From an uncultured Acetatifactor sp. (lineage in GTDB: Bacteria > Bacillota > Clostridia > Lachnospirales > Lachnospiraceae): a DNA stretch of 64,000 bases. The notes beneath the pieces are model-generated. The model had not been told where the DNA came from. It did no database searches and saw only the letters and a list, made by a program, of their open reading frames with translations. Shown piece by piece: positions 43,047-52,464 of this stretch. Made by a program: the position numbers and the translations under genes. The stretch's first letter is position 1. The number at the start of each line of letters is the position of its first letter. Where the stretch lies: assembly GCA_947630715.1 (NCBI GenBank), contig CANRIP010000009.1:1-64000 (forward strand). Reading direction: 5' to 3'.

Positions 43047-43115
43047 AAAAGGAAGAAACTTGGAAAAAAACAGAAGATAAGGTAGAAGGAAACCGCAAGG
43101 TATGGTATACTAAGA

Positions 43116-43144
43116 GGGCAGGGCATACAAGGTCCTGCCCTTTT
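43116..43144 (+). terminator. Rho-independent terminator after tspO
   Basis: GGGCAGG (43116-43122) pairs with CCTGCCC (43134-43140), followed by TTTT. Confidence 0.8.
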
Positions 43145-43160
43145 GAGAAATTTTCATAGA

Positions 43161-43342
43161 GACAGGCAGAATAAGAGACAGAGCAAAATCAGCAACAGGG
43201 CAGCAAAAAAGCCAGGGCAACATAAAAGACAGGCAGAATAAGAGACAGAGCAAAATTAGCAACAGGGCAGAATAAAAGCCAGGGCAAAATCAGTAACAGG
43301 GCAGAATAAGAAATAGACAGAATAAAAGACGGGCAAACTAAG
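43161..43342 (+). repeat. Intergenic array, 67-bp higher-order repeat with 13-15-bp subunits
   Basis: GACAGGCAGAATAAGAGACA begins at 43161 and again at 43228 and continues nearly identically for most of 67 bp. Shorter subunits like CAGGGCAGAATAAAA recur to the end. The array stops exactly at the ATG of ybaK, so that gene has no clear ribosome binding site other than A/G-rich repeat sequence. Confidence 0.88.
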
Positions 43343-43831
43343 ATGGCAAAGCAGAAGGAAACAAAGACAAACGCCATGCGGATTCTGGATACCATGAAGA
43401 TTCCCTACCGGCATCTGACATATGAATGTCCGGAATTCGAGGATGGCATTCAGGTGGCGGACATGCTGGGGCTGCCTCATGAAATCGTCTATAAGACGTT
43501 GGTTACACAGGGGAGCGGCGGAGCTTATTTTGTGTTTGTGATTCCCATTGAAGACGAATTGGATCTCAAAGCGGCGGCCAGGAGCGTGGGCGTTAAAAGT
43601 GTGGAAATGGTTCCCGTCAGGGAAATCAATGCCGTCACCGGTTATATCCGGGGAGGCTGCACCGCCGTGGGGATGAAAAAGCAGTATGGAACGAGAATCC
43701 ATCAGTCGGCGCGGGATCTGCGGGAAATCGCAGTGAGCGGCGGCCGGATTGGATCCCAGCTTTTGCTTTCCCCCTGGGATCTGGCCCGCGCATCAGGCGC
43801 GGAATTTGCGGATCTTGTGAAACATCCCTGA
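43343..43831 (+). CDS. ybaK: YbaK-family Cys-tRNA(Pro)/aminoacyl-tRNA deacylase
   Basis: This encodes 162 residues of the YbaK/EbsC family, which hydrolyses mischarged Cys-tRNA(Pro). Conserved features are HEIVYKTLVTQG with the catalytic lysine, YFVFVIPIEDELDLKAAAR, and the glycine-rich GYIRGGCTAVGMKKQYGTRI near the C-terminus. The length is typical. The start at 43343 comes directly behind a tandem array with only weak Shine-Dalgarno character; an internal ATG in MRILDTM is an alternative. The carboxypeptidase gene begins 104 bases downstream. Confidence 0.9.
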   Translation: MAKQKETKTNAMRILDTMKIPYRHLTYECPEFEDGIQVADMLGLPHEIVYKTLVTQGSGGAYFVFVIPIEDELDLKAAARSVGVKSVEMVPVREINAVTGYIRGGCTAVGMKKQYGTRIHQSARDLREIAVSGGRIGSQLLLSPWDLARASGAEFADLVKHP

Positions 43832-43935
43832 ACAACGAAACGGTTCGGCGCCGGAAACAGCCGGGCGGCTTGTGGCAGCATACATGCTGGAGGAAACGTT
43901 TTTGGGGAATCAAGGCGGATGATACCGGAGGTAAA

Positions 43936-45264
43936 ATGGAGCAGGACAGAGAACAGTATGAAACGGAACTGTATGAGGATCCTCAGGAAGAAATAGCGGA
44001 ACGGGAAAGACATCTTCAGAGGATGAAACGCATCGAGGAGATGAAACGGGAGAAACAACGGGCCCTGAGGATGCAGAAATTGACGCTGGCCGGCGCCGCG
44101 GTTTTGCTGGTGGCGGCGGGATTCGGCATAGGAGCGCTGATTCGCGCCGGGCTGTCCGGCGGGGACGGGAAAACGAACCCCAAAAGCTATATGCAGACGC
44201 AGCAGGATTCGGAGGATCCCTCCGACAGCGAAACGGCCGGGGGCATTTCCTCTTTTTTGCAGGGAGGGGACTTTGGGGAGCTGAGGGATCATCTGGAGCA
44301 GGAGACGGATCAGACGTCCCCCGGCGGGGAAACGACGCCTGGTCAGGAGCCGGAAGGAAACGCGGAACCTCCGGGGAAGGGGACCGTGGAAAATCCCGGC
44401 GGTACAGACCAGGACGAGCCGGCGTTTACAGCGGCGTCCACGTCGGTAACGCTGGGCTTTGATCCGGAGATTGTCAGCGAATACGGCGTTCTGATCGATG
44501 TGGAAAAGCAGGAAATCCTGGCGGGGAGGGAGTATGCCTCCCGAATCAGCCCGGCTTCCATGACAAAGATTCTCACGGTGCTGACGGCGGCGGATGCTCT
44601 GGGAATTAAAGACGGCACCGAGGAAGTGCTGAACGATACCTTTACCATGACCATTGAGATCACCGATTACACCTACGTCAATGAATGCAGTATCGCAGGG
44701 TTTGAGGTGGGAGAGGAAATTCCTGTCAGAGATTTGTTTTACGGAACCATTCTGCCCTCCGGCGCGGATGCGGCGGTGGGCCTTGCCACCTACGTCGCCG
44801 GTTCTCATGAGGCTTTTGTGGAACTGATGAACGAGAAACTGAAACAGATGGGTCTGAGCGAGACGACCCATTTTACCAACTGCGTGGGCCTGTATGACGA
44901 ATCCCATTACAGCACGGTGTATGACATTGCCGTGATTTTAAAGGAGGCGGCGGACAATCCCTTTTGCCGGGAAATTCTGTCCGCTCACACCTATGAGCTG
45001 GCTGCCACCGAGCAGCACCCCGACGGGATCCTTCTCTCCAACTGGTTTCTCAGAAGAATTGAGGATCGGGACACGCACGGGGTGGTGTTGTGCGGAAAAA
45101 CCGGTTATGTGACCCAGTCGGGTAGCTGCGCGGCCAGCTTGTCCGCGGACAAAGACGGAAGGGAGTACCTTTGCGTGACTGCCGGCTCCACAAGCAGTAA
45201 ACAGTGTATCAACGATCAACGTATGCTGTATGAAAAGTTTCTGCCCTCGCCGGATTCCGTATGA
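43936..45264 (+). CDS. D-alanyl-D-alanine carboxypeptidase, type II membrane protein
   Basis: This encodes 442 residues. A charged cytosolic N-terminus of about 50 residues rich in Glu/Arg/Lys (coiled-coil-like) precedes one transmembrane helix (about 51-71), a Pro/Gly/Glu linker (about 75-165) and a penicillin-binding DD-peptidase S11 domain. Active-site motifs: SMTK (S-x-x-K) in ISPASMTKILTVL, SGA in ILPSGADAAVGLA where S-x-N is usual, and KTG in LCGKTGYVTQSGS. The start at 43936 follows GGAGG. It trims pentapeptide stems of peptidoglycan. The missing asparagine of the second motif is noteworthy. The long acidic-basic cytosolic tail suggests an intracellular partner (inference). Confidence 0.85.
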   Translation: MEQDREQYETELYEDPQEEIAERERHLQRMKRIEEMKREKQRALRMQKLTLAGAAVLLVAAGFGIGALIRAGLSGGDGKTNPKSYMQTQQDSEDPSDSETAGGISSFLQGGDFGELRDHLEQETDQTSPGGETTPGQEPEGNAEPPGKGTVENPGGTDQDEPAFTAASTSVTLGFDPEIVSEYGVLIDVEKQEILAGREYASRISPASMTKILTVLTAADALGIKDGTEEVLNDTFTMTIEITDYTYVNECSIAGFEVGEEIPVRDLFYGTILPSGADAAVGLATYVAGSHEAFVELMNEKLKQMGLSETTHFTNCVGLYDESHYSTVYDIAVILKEAADNPFCREILSAHTYELAATEQHPDGILLSNWFLRRIEDRDTHGVVLCGKTGYVTQSGSCAASLSADKDGREYLCVTAGSTSSKQCINDQRMLYEKFLPSPDSV

Positions 45265-45307
45265 CCGGCGGTAGGACGGTAACCTGGGAAGAAAAGAGGA
45301 AACAGCA

Positions 45308-47029
45308 ATGAGCCGGCAGTGGAAAAGAAGTCTGGCGGTTTTGGCCAGCGTGTGGATATTGGCCGGAGCCGTTCTTGTGGGATGCGGACAAAACGGCTCC
45401 GGAGATCAGGGACGGACAGAGGAACCTCAGACAGAGGAATTTCAGACGGAGGAATCCGGGAATCCCCGGGAAACCGGGGAAACGGATCCTTCGTCCGTCT
45501 CCCCCAAAGGGCGTTTCTGCGCCAGGGGCAAGCGGGCGGACCCAGGAAAAAACCACAGGGGGACGGAGACGGTTTTCAAACAGCCTTCGGAAAAGGAGGA
45601 AAAAGACCAGCCGCCGCGGAAGGATCCGCAGGAAACTCCTGCGCAGAAGGATTCCGGGGATACAGAACAGCCGCCGCGGAATGCAGCGCAGTTGTCCCGG
45701 CTTACCGTGAAAGGCACCCATCTGGTCAATGAGCAGGGAGAGGAAGTCCAGTTGAGGGGAATCAGCACCCATGGGCTGGCATGGTATCCGGGATATGTGA
45801 ACAAGGAATGTTTCGCTCAACTGAAGGAGGAATGGGGGATCAACGTGATCCGCCTGGCCATGTACACCGCCGAAAGCGGAGGCTACTGCGCCGGAGGGGA
45901 TCGGGAAAGCTTGAAGACGCTGGTTCAAAAGGGGGTGGAATACGCCGCCGAATGCGGCATGTACGCCATCATTGACTGGCATATTCTTTCCGACGGAAAC
46001 CCCAATACCCACATAGAAGACGCTAAGGATTTCTTCCGGGAAATGTCTGAAACATACGCAGATGCCGTGAATGTGATCTATGAGATCTGCAACGAGCCAA
46101 ACGGTTCCACTACATGGCAGGACGTCAAAACCTACGCGGAACAGGTCATCGACGTCATCCGGGAAAACGATAAGGACGGCGTGATCCTGGTGGGAACGCC
46201 CAACTGGTGCCAGTATGTGGATCAGGCGGCGGCGGATCCCCTGACGGACTGCTCCAATGTGATGTATACGCTGCACTTTTATGCCGCCACACACAAGGAA
46301 TCGCTGCGAAACGCCATGGTGAACGCCATAGAAAGCGGGCTGCCCGTGTTCGTTTCGGAATACGGCATCTGCGATGCCAGCGGAAACGGCGCCATCGACA
46401 GAGAACAGGCGGATCAGTGGGTCAGCGTCATGGATCAGTACGGCGTCAGCTATGTGGCATGGAATCTTTCCAACAAGGGGGAGACATCCGCCCTTCTGAA
46501 AAGCAACTGCGATCGTCTGAGCGGATTTACGGCGCAGGATCTGAGCGATTCCGGCAAGTGGCTGTATGAAACGCTGACAGGCAGGGAGCCCAACAGGGAA
46601 ACGGGCCAGGCCGGCGGATCGGACCGGGAGGAGCCGGACGCCCGCCAAAAGACGGAACCGGAGAAAAGCCCGGAGCCGGAGCAGACTCCCCTCGGCAGGG
46701 TTCTTACCAGTCAGGACGGCATAGAGGTTACGGCCGAGATCGTCAACAGTTGGGAACAGGATGGCCAAAGCTGTTTTCAGTATCTTCTCACCTTGCGCAA
46801 CGCCACGGACGCAGCCTGCACCGGCTGGACGGTGGAATTGGAATTCAGTTCGGATATTGCTTTGGACGGCAGTTGGAACGGCGTTTTTGAAACCCAGGGA
46901 AACAGGCTCCGCATTTCCTCGGCGGATTATAACGGCGCCATACCCTCCGGGGGAAGCGTTGGGGACGTGGGATTTATCGTCAGAGGGGCCAATGGGCTCA
47001 CGCTGTCTTTGGGGCAGTCCGTTCCGTAA
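45308..47029 (+). CDS. Surface lipoprotein GH5 endoglucanase with C-terminal CBM2-like domain
   Basis: This encodes 573 residues. Lipoprotein signal with cysteine at 26 (AVLVGCGQ), a long Glu/Pro/Gly linker (about 27-130), a GH5 catalytic barrel (about 135-435), a second linker and a C-terminal beta domain of CBM2 type (about 475-573, with ATDAACTGWTVELEF and NGAIPSGGSVGDVGF). Catalytic acid/base glutamate is in YEICNEPNGS, the nucleophile in VFVSEYGICD. GRG-type start LRGISTHGLAWYP is typical of GH5_2. It should hydrolyse cellulose or other beta-1,4-glucans at the cell surface. It may share a transcript with the carboxypeptidase gene upstream, 43 bases away. Confidence 0.9.
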   Translation: MSRQWKRSLAVLASVWILAGAVLVGCGQNGSGDQGRTEEPQTEEFQTEESGNPRETGETDPSSVSPKGRFCARGKRADPGKNHRGTETVFKQPSEKEEKDQPPRKDPQETPAQKDSGDTEQPPRNAAQLSRLTVKGTHLVNEQGEEVQLRGISTHGLAWYPGYVNKECFAQLKEEWGINVIRLAMYTAESGGYCAGGDRESLKTLVQKGVEYAAECGMYAIIDWHILSDGNPNTHIEDAKDFFREMSETYADAVNVIYEICNEPNGSTTWQDVKTYAEQVIDVIRENDKDGVILVGTPNWCQYVDQAAADPLTDCSNVMYTLHFYAATHKESLRNAMVNAIESGLPVFVSEYGICDASGNGAIDREQADQWVSVMDQYGVSYVAWNLSNKGETSALLKSNCDRLSGFTAQDLSDSGKWLYETLTGREPNRETGQAGGSDREEPDARQKTEPEKSPEPEQTPLGRVLTSQDGIEVTAEIVNSWEQDGQSCFQYLLTLRNATDAACTGWTVELEFSSDIALDGSWNGVFETQGNRLRISSADYNGAIPSGGSVGDVGFIVRGANGLTLSLGQSVP

Positions 47030-47056
47030 ACGGGGCGGTTTGTTTCGTAAACGCGT

Positions 47057-47085
47057 TTGCACAGAAAGGGGAATGGATGTAAAAT
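47057..47085 (+). promoter_or_regulatory. Promoter of the chemoreceptor gene
   Basis: TTGCAC (47057-47062) and TAAAAT (47080-47085) have a 17-bp spacer. Confidence 0.7.
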
Positions 47086-47130
47086 AAGGTGTAACTGATT
47101 TTTTCCAACCACAAGAAAAGGGGCGATACG

Positions 47131-49128
47131 ATGAAAACGATCAAGGGGAAATTAACGATCAGTGTGATCTGCATTGTGGTAGTCAGTATTCTGCTCACTA
47201 CGGTTGCGACAGTGGCGATTGCGGCAAACCGTATGATACAGGACAGGACTCAGGCGCTGCAGTTGAATGCCGAGAGATATGCGGAAGAAATTAACACCTG
47301 GATTGAAAGCGAGATTATGCTTGCGGAGGGAACGGCAGACAGCATTGAGGCGACGGGCAACCTGGACACGGATTTTATCCAGTCCATAGTGGATACCCAC
47401 GCCCAGGGCAGGGAGGAACTGTTGAATCTGTACTGCGGCACACCGGACAGCAGGTTTATCAAATCCAACCATGAGGCGGAAGTGGAGGAAGGATATGATC
47501 CGGTCAAGCGCGGCTGGTATATACAGGTGTGTGAGACCAAAGAAACCATTGTGATGGATCCTTATCTGGACGCGGTGACAAACCAGATGTGTATGACGGT
47601 GGCAACCCCGGTGATCATAGACGGAGAAGTGGCCAGCGTCATCGGGCTGGACGTTACCCTGGATACGGTGACGGAGGTTACAAGCAGCATTGGCAGCGAC
47701 AAGGATGTTTATAAATTTCTGATTGACAGCAGCGGAAATTACATCACCCACAAAAACAAAGCGTTTGAGCCCACGGCCACGACGGCGGTAGCCGCGGCAG
47801 ACGTCCTGCCGGGTCTTTCCGGGTTAATCTCCGGCGAGGAAAGCGAGGCCGTGGTATTAAAGGATTATGACGGAACGAACAGCTATTTTGTCATGGCGGA
47901 AGTCCCTGACAGCGGATGGAAACTGGGCGTAGTGGAGCCTTCTGCCAAGGTGGTGAGCTCCCTGATGGCAATGATCGGCGTTTCCGTGCTGATCGTGGTG
48001 ATTGTCATTGTTGTGGTAACGCTGTTTATGACGGGGCTGATCGGGAAGACGCTGGCACCGATTCAAATGCTGAAACAATTTGCCTCAGGGGACTTTTCCG
48101 AAAATGTGGTGATGGAGAAGGGAATCCCCAGTCAGTACAAGAATGAGACGGAGCAGATTGAAACTGCCACCGTGGAAGTGAAACAGCAGATCCGGGGCAT
48201 TATCCTGAACACCAAGCAGGAGGCGGGCAGCATCAGCACCATCGCGGAGGCGACTTCCTCCAAAATGAACGTACTGAATCAGGATATGTCGGGGATTGCG
48301 GAGTCGGCGGGGCAGATGATGCGTCAAGCGGCGGAAGCGAAGGGGCTGGTGGACAACATCAGCGAAAACGGCCGCAGCCTGGGAGGTTCCATCGAACATG
48401 TGGCCCGGAAAGCCGGCGAAGCGGCGGCTCAGTCCACGGATATTATGGAGCGGGCGGGAAAGCAGCATGCCAGCTCTGAAAAATCCATCGGCGAGGCCGT
48501 AGCGCTGTATCAGGGAACCAAGGAGGAATTGGAAAAGGCCATTGCGGACAGCCAGAGGGTGAAGGAAATCGATACTCTGACCGAGGAAATTCTCTCCATC
48601 AGTTCCCAGACCAATCTGCTGGCGCTGAACGCTTCTATCGAGGCGGCTCGAGCCGGTGAGGCCGGACAGGGCTTTGCGGTGGTGGCCGATGAGATCCGGC
48701 AGCTTGCCGACAATTCCAGACAGGCGGTGGATAAGATCCGCCAGGTGACGGAGAGCGTGGTGCAGAACGTAACGTTCCTGTCGGAGAGTTCTGCCCGGCT
48801 GCTGGAATTTATGAACGGCAGGGTGATGGAAGATTACAAAAACATGACGGAGCTTGCCGCCATGTATGAGAAGGACGCCGCCTTTTACAGCGGTATTTCC
48901 AGTGAACTGGGAACATCCTCTCAGCAGATGACCGCCAACATGGAGGGCATCAACGAATCCATCCGTGCGGTGACGGAGCTGGTGAAGGAAATTGCGGAAC
49001 ATACGGAGGGGATGGACAAAGCGGTACAGGATTCCAATGAGAATTCCCAGGCGGTTCTTTCCCAGATGGAGGAGCTTTTCCGGCACAGCGAGGAATTAAA
49101 CAAGGCCGTATCGTCCTTCCGGGTTTAA
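47131..49128 (+). CDS. Methyl-accepting chemotaxis protein with dCache sensor
   Basis: This encodes 665 residues. An N-terminal membrane helix (about 10-32), an extracellular double-Cache sensor (about 35-280, with [21 protein letters not shown] and [11 protein letters not shown]), a second membrane helix (about 283-310), a short HAMP-like connector, and a long cytosolic signalling coiled coil. The hairpin tip [20 protein letters not shown] plus [16 protein letters not shown] is the conserved CheA/CheW contact. dCache domains bind amino acids, sugars or organic acids; flanking GH5 genes hint at a plant-glycan-derived ligand, which is inference. It has its own promoter. It implies the organism has a chemotaxis system, though no che or flagellar genes are in view. 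Confidence 0.93.
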   Translation: MKTIKGKLTISVICIVVVSILLTTVATVAIAANRMIQDRTQALQLNAERYAEEINTWIESEIMLAEGTADSIEATGNLDTDFIQSIVDTHAQGREELLNLYCGTPDSRFIKSNHEAEVEEGYDPVKRGWYIQVCETKETIVMDPYLDAVTNQMCMTVATPVIIDGEVASVIGLDVTLDTVTEVTSSIGSDKDVYKFLIDSSGNYITHKNKAFEPTATTAVAAADVLPGLSGLISGEESEAVVLKDYDGTNSYFVMAEVPDSGWKLGVVEPSAKVVSSLMAMIGVSVLIVVIVIVVVTLFMTGLIGKTLAPIQMLKQFASGDFSENVVMEKGIPSQYKNETEQIETATVEVKQQIRGIILNTKQEAGSISTIAEATSSKMNVLNQDMSGIAESAGQMMRQAAEAKGLVDNISENGRSLGGSIEHVARKAGEAAAQSTDIMERAGKQHASSEKSIGEAVALYQGTKEELEKAIADSQRVKEIDTLTEEILSISSQTNLLALNASIEAARAGEAGQGFAVVADEIRQLADNSRQAVDKIRQVTESVVQNVTFLSESSARLLEFMNGRVMEDYKNMTELAAMYEKDAAFYSGISSELGTSSQQMTANMEGINESIRAVTELVKEIAEHTEGMDKAVQDSNENSQAVLSQMEELFRHSEELNKAVSSFRV

Positions 49129-49203
49129 GAAACCGCGGGAAACGGGCGGAAAATAGACGGAACGTATGGCAGTCCAAAAAAATAAAACAAAAGGGGAATC
49201 GGC

Positions 49204-50154
49204 ATGTTAAAGGAAAAAGGTTTTTACAGAGGGATCAATCTGGGCGGGTGGTTTTCCCAATGCGATTACAGCAGGGACAGACTGGATCACTTTATCGAGG
49301 AACGGGATTTTGAAAAAATTGCCTCATGGGGCCTGGATCATGTGCGCATTCCCATCGATTACAATATTCTGGAGGACGAGAAGGGCGGCTATCAAAAGGA
49401 AGGCTTTGCGCGGATCGAGAAGGCTCTGCAATGGGCGGCCGCATATGGGCTGAAGGCGATTGTGGATCTGCATAAGACCGCGGGATTTTCCTTTGACTTC
49501 GGGGAGCAGGAGAGCGGTTTCTTTGAAAGCGAAACCTATCAGGAGCGTTTTATCCGTCTGTGGGAGGAACTGGCCGGACATTTTGGAGATCGTCCTGACA
49601 GCGTGGCCTTTGAGCTGTTAAATGAGGTGACGGATCAGCAGTTTATCGGGGTGTGGAACAAGGTGGTCCGCGACTGTATCCGGAGGATCCGTGTTTTAGC
49701 GCCGGAGACGGTGATCCTGGTTGGCAGCTACTGGAACAACAGTCCAGAGGCGGTCAAAGATCTGGAAGCGCCTTATGATCAGAATGTGGTGTATAATTTT
49801 CACTGCTATGCGCCGTTAGCGTTTACCCATCAGGGCGCTTATTGGACCAAGGAAGTGGATCAGGACGCCAGATACCGTTTTGAGGAAATGGACATCACGC
49901 CGCGGCTTTTTGAGGATCTTTTTTCACAGGCTCTCAACAAGGCCGGAGAGCATCAGGCCTCTGTGTACTGCGGAGAATACGGGGTGATTGACATCGTCTC
50001 CCCCGAGGATACGTTGAAATGGTTCCAGACCATCCACAGCGTGTTTGAAAAGTACAACATTGCGAGGGCGGCCTGGAGCTATAAACAGATGGATTTTGGC
50101 CTTTCAGACAGCAGGCTGGACGGAGTGAGGGACGAATTGATCCGATATCTTTGA
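49204..50154 (+). CDS. Cytosolic GH5 glycoside hydrolase
   Basis: This encodes 316 residues without signal peptide, so it should act on imported oligosaccharides. The GH5 barrel shows RGINLGGWFSQCDY at the start, the catalytic acid/base glutamate in AFELLNEVTDQ, histidine and tyrosine in VYNFHCYAPLAFTHQ, and the nucleophile in VYCGEYGVIDI. Likely a beta-glucanase or cellodextrinase. AAAGGGG precedes the ATG. It follows the chemoreceptor gene by 75 bases and precedes two small genes of unrelated families. Confidence 0.9.
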   Translation: MLKEKGFYRGINLGGWFSQCDYSRDRLDHFIEERDFEKIASWGLDHVRIPIDYNILEDEKGGYQKEGFARIEKALQWAAAYGLKAIVDLHKTAGFSFDFGEQESGFFESETYQERFIRLWEELAGHFGDRPDSVAFELLNEVTDQQFIGVWNKVVRDCIRRIRVLAPETVILVGSYWNNSPEAVKDLEAPYDQNVVYNFHCYAPLAFTHQGAYWTKEVDQDARYRFEEMDITPRLFEDLFSQALNKAGEHQASVYCGEYGVIDIVSPEDTLKWFQTIHSVFEKYNIARAAWSYKQMDFGLSDSRLDGVRDELIRYL

Positions 50155-50212
50155 TCCCCTGCCTTGGGAAAGGGCCGGAGTGGGATCCATCGGCAGGATG
50201 GGAGACGACATT

Positions 50213-50611
50213 GTGAAATTACTATTATCAGTTCATGTGACGGTTTTAACGCCCTGTACGGTCCATAACGGAGAAAAGGGGATTGTCATGCTGCCTTTTA
50301 CCGGATATGCCGACGGAGATTATTTTCAGGGGGATATTGCAGGGACAGGCGTGGATACCCAGAGGATTCAGGGGGACCGGCTTGTGGGCCTGTCCGCCAG
50401 ATACATGCTCAAGGGCAGGGATTACACCGGGCGGGAATGCAGTATTTTTATCGAAAACAACGGGGACAGCCTGGAGCATTGCATCCCTTTTCTGGTGACG
50501 GACAGTGAGGCGCTGGCAGGATGGCAGCGGGCCAGCCTGATTTCCAGGGTGACGCCAACGGAAAACGGGGTGCTGGTTTGCATCTATGAAACGGAGGACG
50601 GCGGTCGGTAG
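50213..50611 (+). CDS. DUF3237-like small beta-barrel protein
   Basis: This encodes 132 residues from a GTG start at 50213, eight bases after GGGAG; an ATG at 50198 is an alternative. The pattern GVDTQRIQGDRLVGLSARYML preceded by GDYFQGDI resembles DUF3237, a lipocalin/allene-oxide-cyclase-like barrel of unknown function. The assignment is tentative because the family is diverse. It lies 58 bases after the GH5 gene and 88 before the FRG gene. Confidence 0.45.
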   Translation: MKLLLSVHVTVLTPCTVHNGEKGIVMLPFTGYADGDYFQGDIAGTGVDTQRIQGDRLVGLSARYMLKGRDYTGRECSIFIENNGDSLEHCIPFLVTDSEALAGWQRASLISRVTPTENGVLVCIYETEDGGR

Positions 50612-50699
50612 GCCGTCCTTTTTTCGGGCCGCCGGCCTGATTCCGATCCCCGGGGAAAGACCCGGGAAAATCACAAGGAAAGGGAAGGAAAAGAAAGAA

Positions 50700-51449
50700 A
50701 TGGTGGAGCAGAAGATTAACACTCTGGACGATCTGCTGGGATTCGTCAACAAATTGTATGAACAGCACGGTCTGCAGCTTTGGTACCGTGGAGTGGGGGA
50801 CGCCCGGCTGATTCTTCTGCCCTCCATCCAAAGAAGCGAGCGCAGGATCGCCTGTGAGAGAGCGCTTGTCAATGACTTTTATATCCGCACGAAACCCATT
50901 CTCAGCCAGTGCCCCGACAAGAAAAATTACGCCGCGTGGATGTCTCTGATGCAGCATTACGGACTTCCCACCAGGCTGCTGGACTGGAGCCAGTCTCCGC
51001 TGATCGCGGTGTTTTTTGCCACGGAAACCTATTATAAGAACCCTGATATTGACGCCTGCGTCTGGGTGCTTGCGCCCGGAAGGCTGAATGAGAGAGAAGG
51101 GTTTGGAAATTACATCTATCCCCTGGATGCGGATACTTCCCAGGATATGCTGCTCCCGGCGTTCAAGGAGAGAGGGCATAACCAGGAGGTGGCGGATAAA
51201 ATTATCGCCTGCCGTTCAACGGAAAGCAATCGGAGGATGTATTCCCAGCAGGCGAATTTTACCGTCCATAATTCCTTAAGGAGACTGGTGGATATCTGTG
51301 ATTCCGAAACCCTGTATAAGATTATCATCCCCGCCGAAAGAAAACAGTATTTTCTGGAAAGCCTGAGAGTGTTCGGCATTACGGAGGGATTCGTTTACCC
51401 GGAGCCGGAGCATATTTCCAATGATCTGAGGCGTTTTTACGGGATATAG
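50700..51449 (+). CDS. FRG-domain protein
   Basis: This encodes 249 residues. The FRG signature is present: LQLWYRGVGDARLILLPSI (the F/Y-R-G motif) and MQHYGLPTRLLDWSQSPLIAVFFA, the most conserved stretch of the family. FRG proteins have no settled biochemical role; the fold has been compared with ADP-ribosyltransferases, and some members sit in defence islands. No partner antitoxin or phage gene is seen beside it. The start at 50700 follows GGAAGG. The family is usually found alone or beside mobile genes; here it closes a glycan-degradation stretch. Confidence 0.85.
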   Translation: MVEQKINTLDDLLGFVNKLYEQHGLQLWYRGVGDARLILLPSIQRSERRIACERALVNDFYIRTKPILSQCPDKKNYAAWMSLMQHYGLPTRLLDWSQSPLIAVFFATETYYKNPDIDACVWVLAPGRLNEREGFGNYIYPLDADTSQDMLLPAFKERGHNQEVADKIIACRSTESNRRMYSQQANFTVHNSLRRLVDICDSETLYKIIIPAERKQYFLESLRVFGITEGFVYPEPEHISNDLRRFYGI

Positions 51450-51508
51450 GACGAGCGGTTACCCGTGTCCATGGGGTTCGGGAGTCTGAACCTGACGGCG
51501 TCCGAAGG

Positions 51509-51529
51509 ACGGCCGCTGGCCGCGTTTTT
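51509..51529 (+). terminator. Terminator of the FRG gene
   Basis: CGGCC/GGCCG forms a short GC stem followed directly by a T-run (51525-51529); a GCGTCC/GGACGG-type hairpin lies just upstream. Confidence 0.55.
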
Positions 51530-51565
51530 CTGTTCCTGACAAAAAGCCTGGAAAAAACAGGTACA

Positions 51566-51609
51566 AAAAAGCTCCCTGCCGCCCTTTGACCGGCGGCGGG
51601 GAGCTTTTT
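51566..51609. terminator. Bidirectional terminator between FRG and lipoprotein genes
   Basis: AAAAAGCTCCCTGCCGCC (51566-51583) pairs with GGCGGCGGGGAGCTTTTT (51592-51609). The A-run and T-run at the two ends let it terminate on both strands, here for the convergent genes. Confidence 0.9.
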
Positions 51610-51639
51610 GACGCGCTTGTTTCGCGCGTTTGTTTGTGT

Positions 51640-52395
51640 TTACTGAGCGGAGGTTACGGACGTAATATGGGGATTGACGCCCTCATACCAGTACAGGAAA
51701 CCTTCCATGTTGATAACGTCTCCCACATTCAGGGCCTTTACCGCGTTGTAAACATCCGTGGTGCTGTCGCACAGATAGGACTCGATGGTAAAGGTGTAAG
51801 TATTTCCGTTGTAGGAAACGTTGAAATACAGGTCGGATCCGTCCTCGCCGGAACCGTCGTAGCTGTACAGGAACGCCGCCTCGTTGCCGTTGGCGTCTGT
51901 GGAGGGCTCCACGGTCATGCCCTGGAAGGAAACAAACTCGTTCTGATGGTTAATCAGCTCGTCGGTGCCTAAAAGAGCCGTCACATCGGTGGGCTCGGCA
52001 ATGTAGGAATCGCCGGAAAGGATTTCAAAGGTAGCGCCCTCCGCGATCTCGATTTCACCGGACCACTCGGTTTTGTACCCGGTTACGCGGATCTTGGTGC
52101 CGGGGGTCAGCTTAGCGTAGTCCTCCTCGGAGCAGGCCATATTGTAGATGAAATATGCGCCGTCTTTGCTCTGAGCGTAAATGGTAGCCTTGTCCTCCCA
52201 CCAGGACTGTTTTGCCTGGACATAAGTGTCGATGACTACCTGGTCATCGTTTGCGGCGGCCATGTACTCCTCATGGGTCATGACGCCCTCTGCCGCACTG
52301 TCGTCGGCAGAGCCGTTTCCGCAGCCCGTCAGCGCAAAAACGCTCAGCGCTAAGGACAGCGAAAGTGAAACTGCGGTACGAATTGATCTTTTCAT
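51640..52395 (-). CDS. Lipoprotein with two OB-fold-like domains, unknown function
   Basis: This encodes 251 residues. Lipoprotein signal ending in FALTGCGNG (cysteine about 25) is followed by a domain with the pattern VIDTYVQAKQSWWEDKATIY, TPGTKIRVTGYKTEWSGEIEI and a second with LNVGDVINMEGFLYWYEGVN. The phrase 'G-t-k-I-x-V-x-G-y' followed by short beta strands is typical of OB-fold nucleic-acid/ligand-binding-like lipoproteins in Firmicutes. It has its own promoter, is oriented with the ABC operon upstream and may be an accessory sugar-binding lipoprotein; this is speculative. AGGAGGAAAAG precedes the start. Confidence 0.6.
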   Translation of the reverse strand: MKRSIRTAVSLSLSLALSVFALTGCGNGSADDSAAEGVMTHEEYMAAANDDQVVIDTYVQAKQSWWEDKATIYAQSKDGAYFIYNMACSEEDYAKLTPGTKIRVTGYKTEWSGEIEIAEGATFEILSGDSYIAEPTDVTALLGTDELINHQNEFVSFQGMTVEPSTDANGNEAAFLYSYDGSGEDGSDLYFNVSYNGNTYTFTIESYLCDSTTDVYNAVKALNVGDVINMEGFLYWYEGVNPHITSVTSAQ

Positions 52396-52436
52396 TTCTT
52401 TTCCTCCTCGTAAAGAGATGTTTGTGTTACATTGCC

Positions 52437-52464
52437 ATTATACACGAAATGTCCAGGAAATCAA
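52437..52464 (-). promoter_or_regulatory. Promoter of the OB-fold lipoprotein gene
   Basis: On the minus strand TTGATT (52464-52459) and a perfect TATAAT (52442-52437) have a 16-bp spacer. The -35 overlaps the stop codon of the upstream solute-binding protein gene. Confidence 0.65.
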
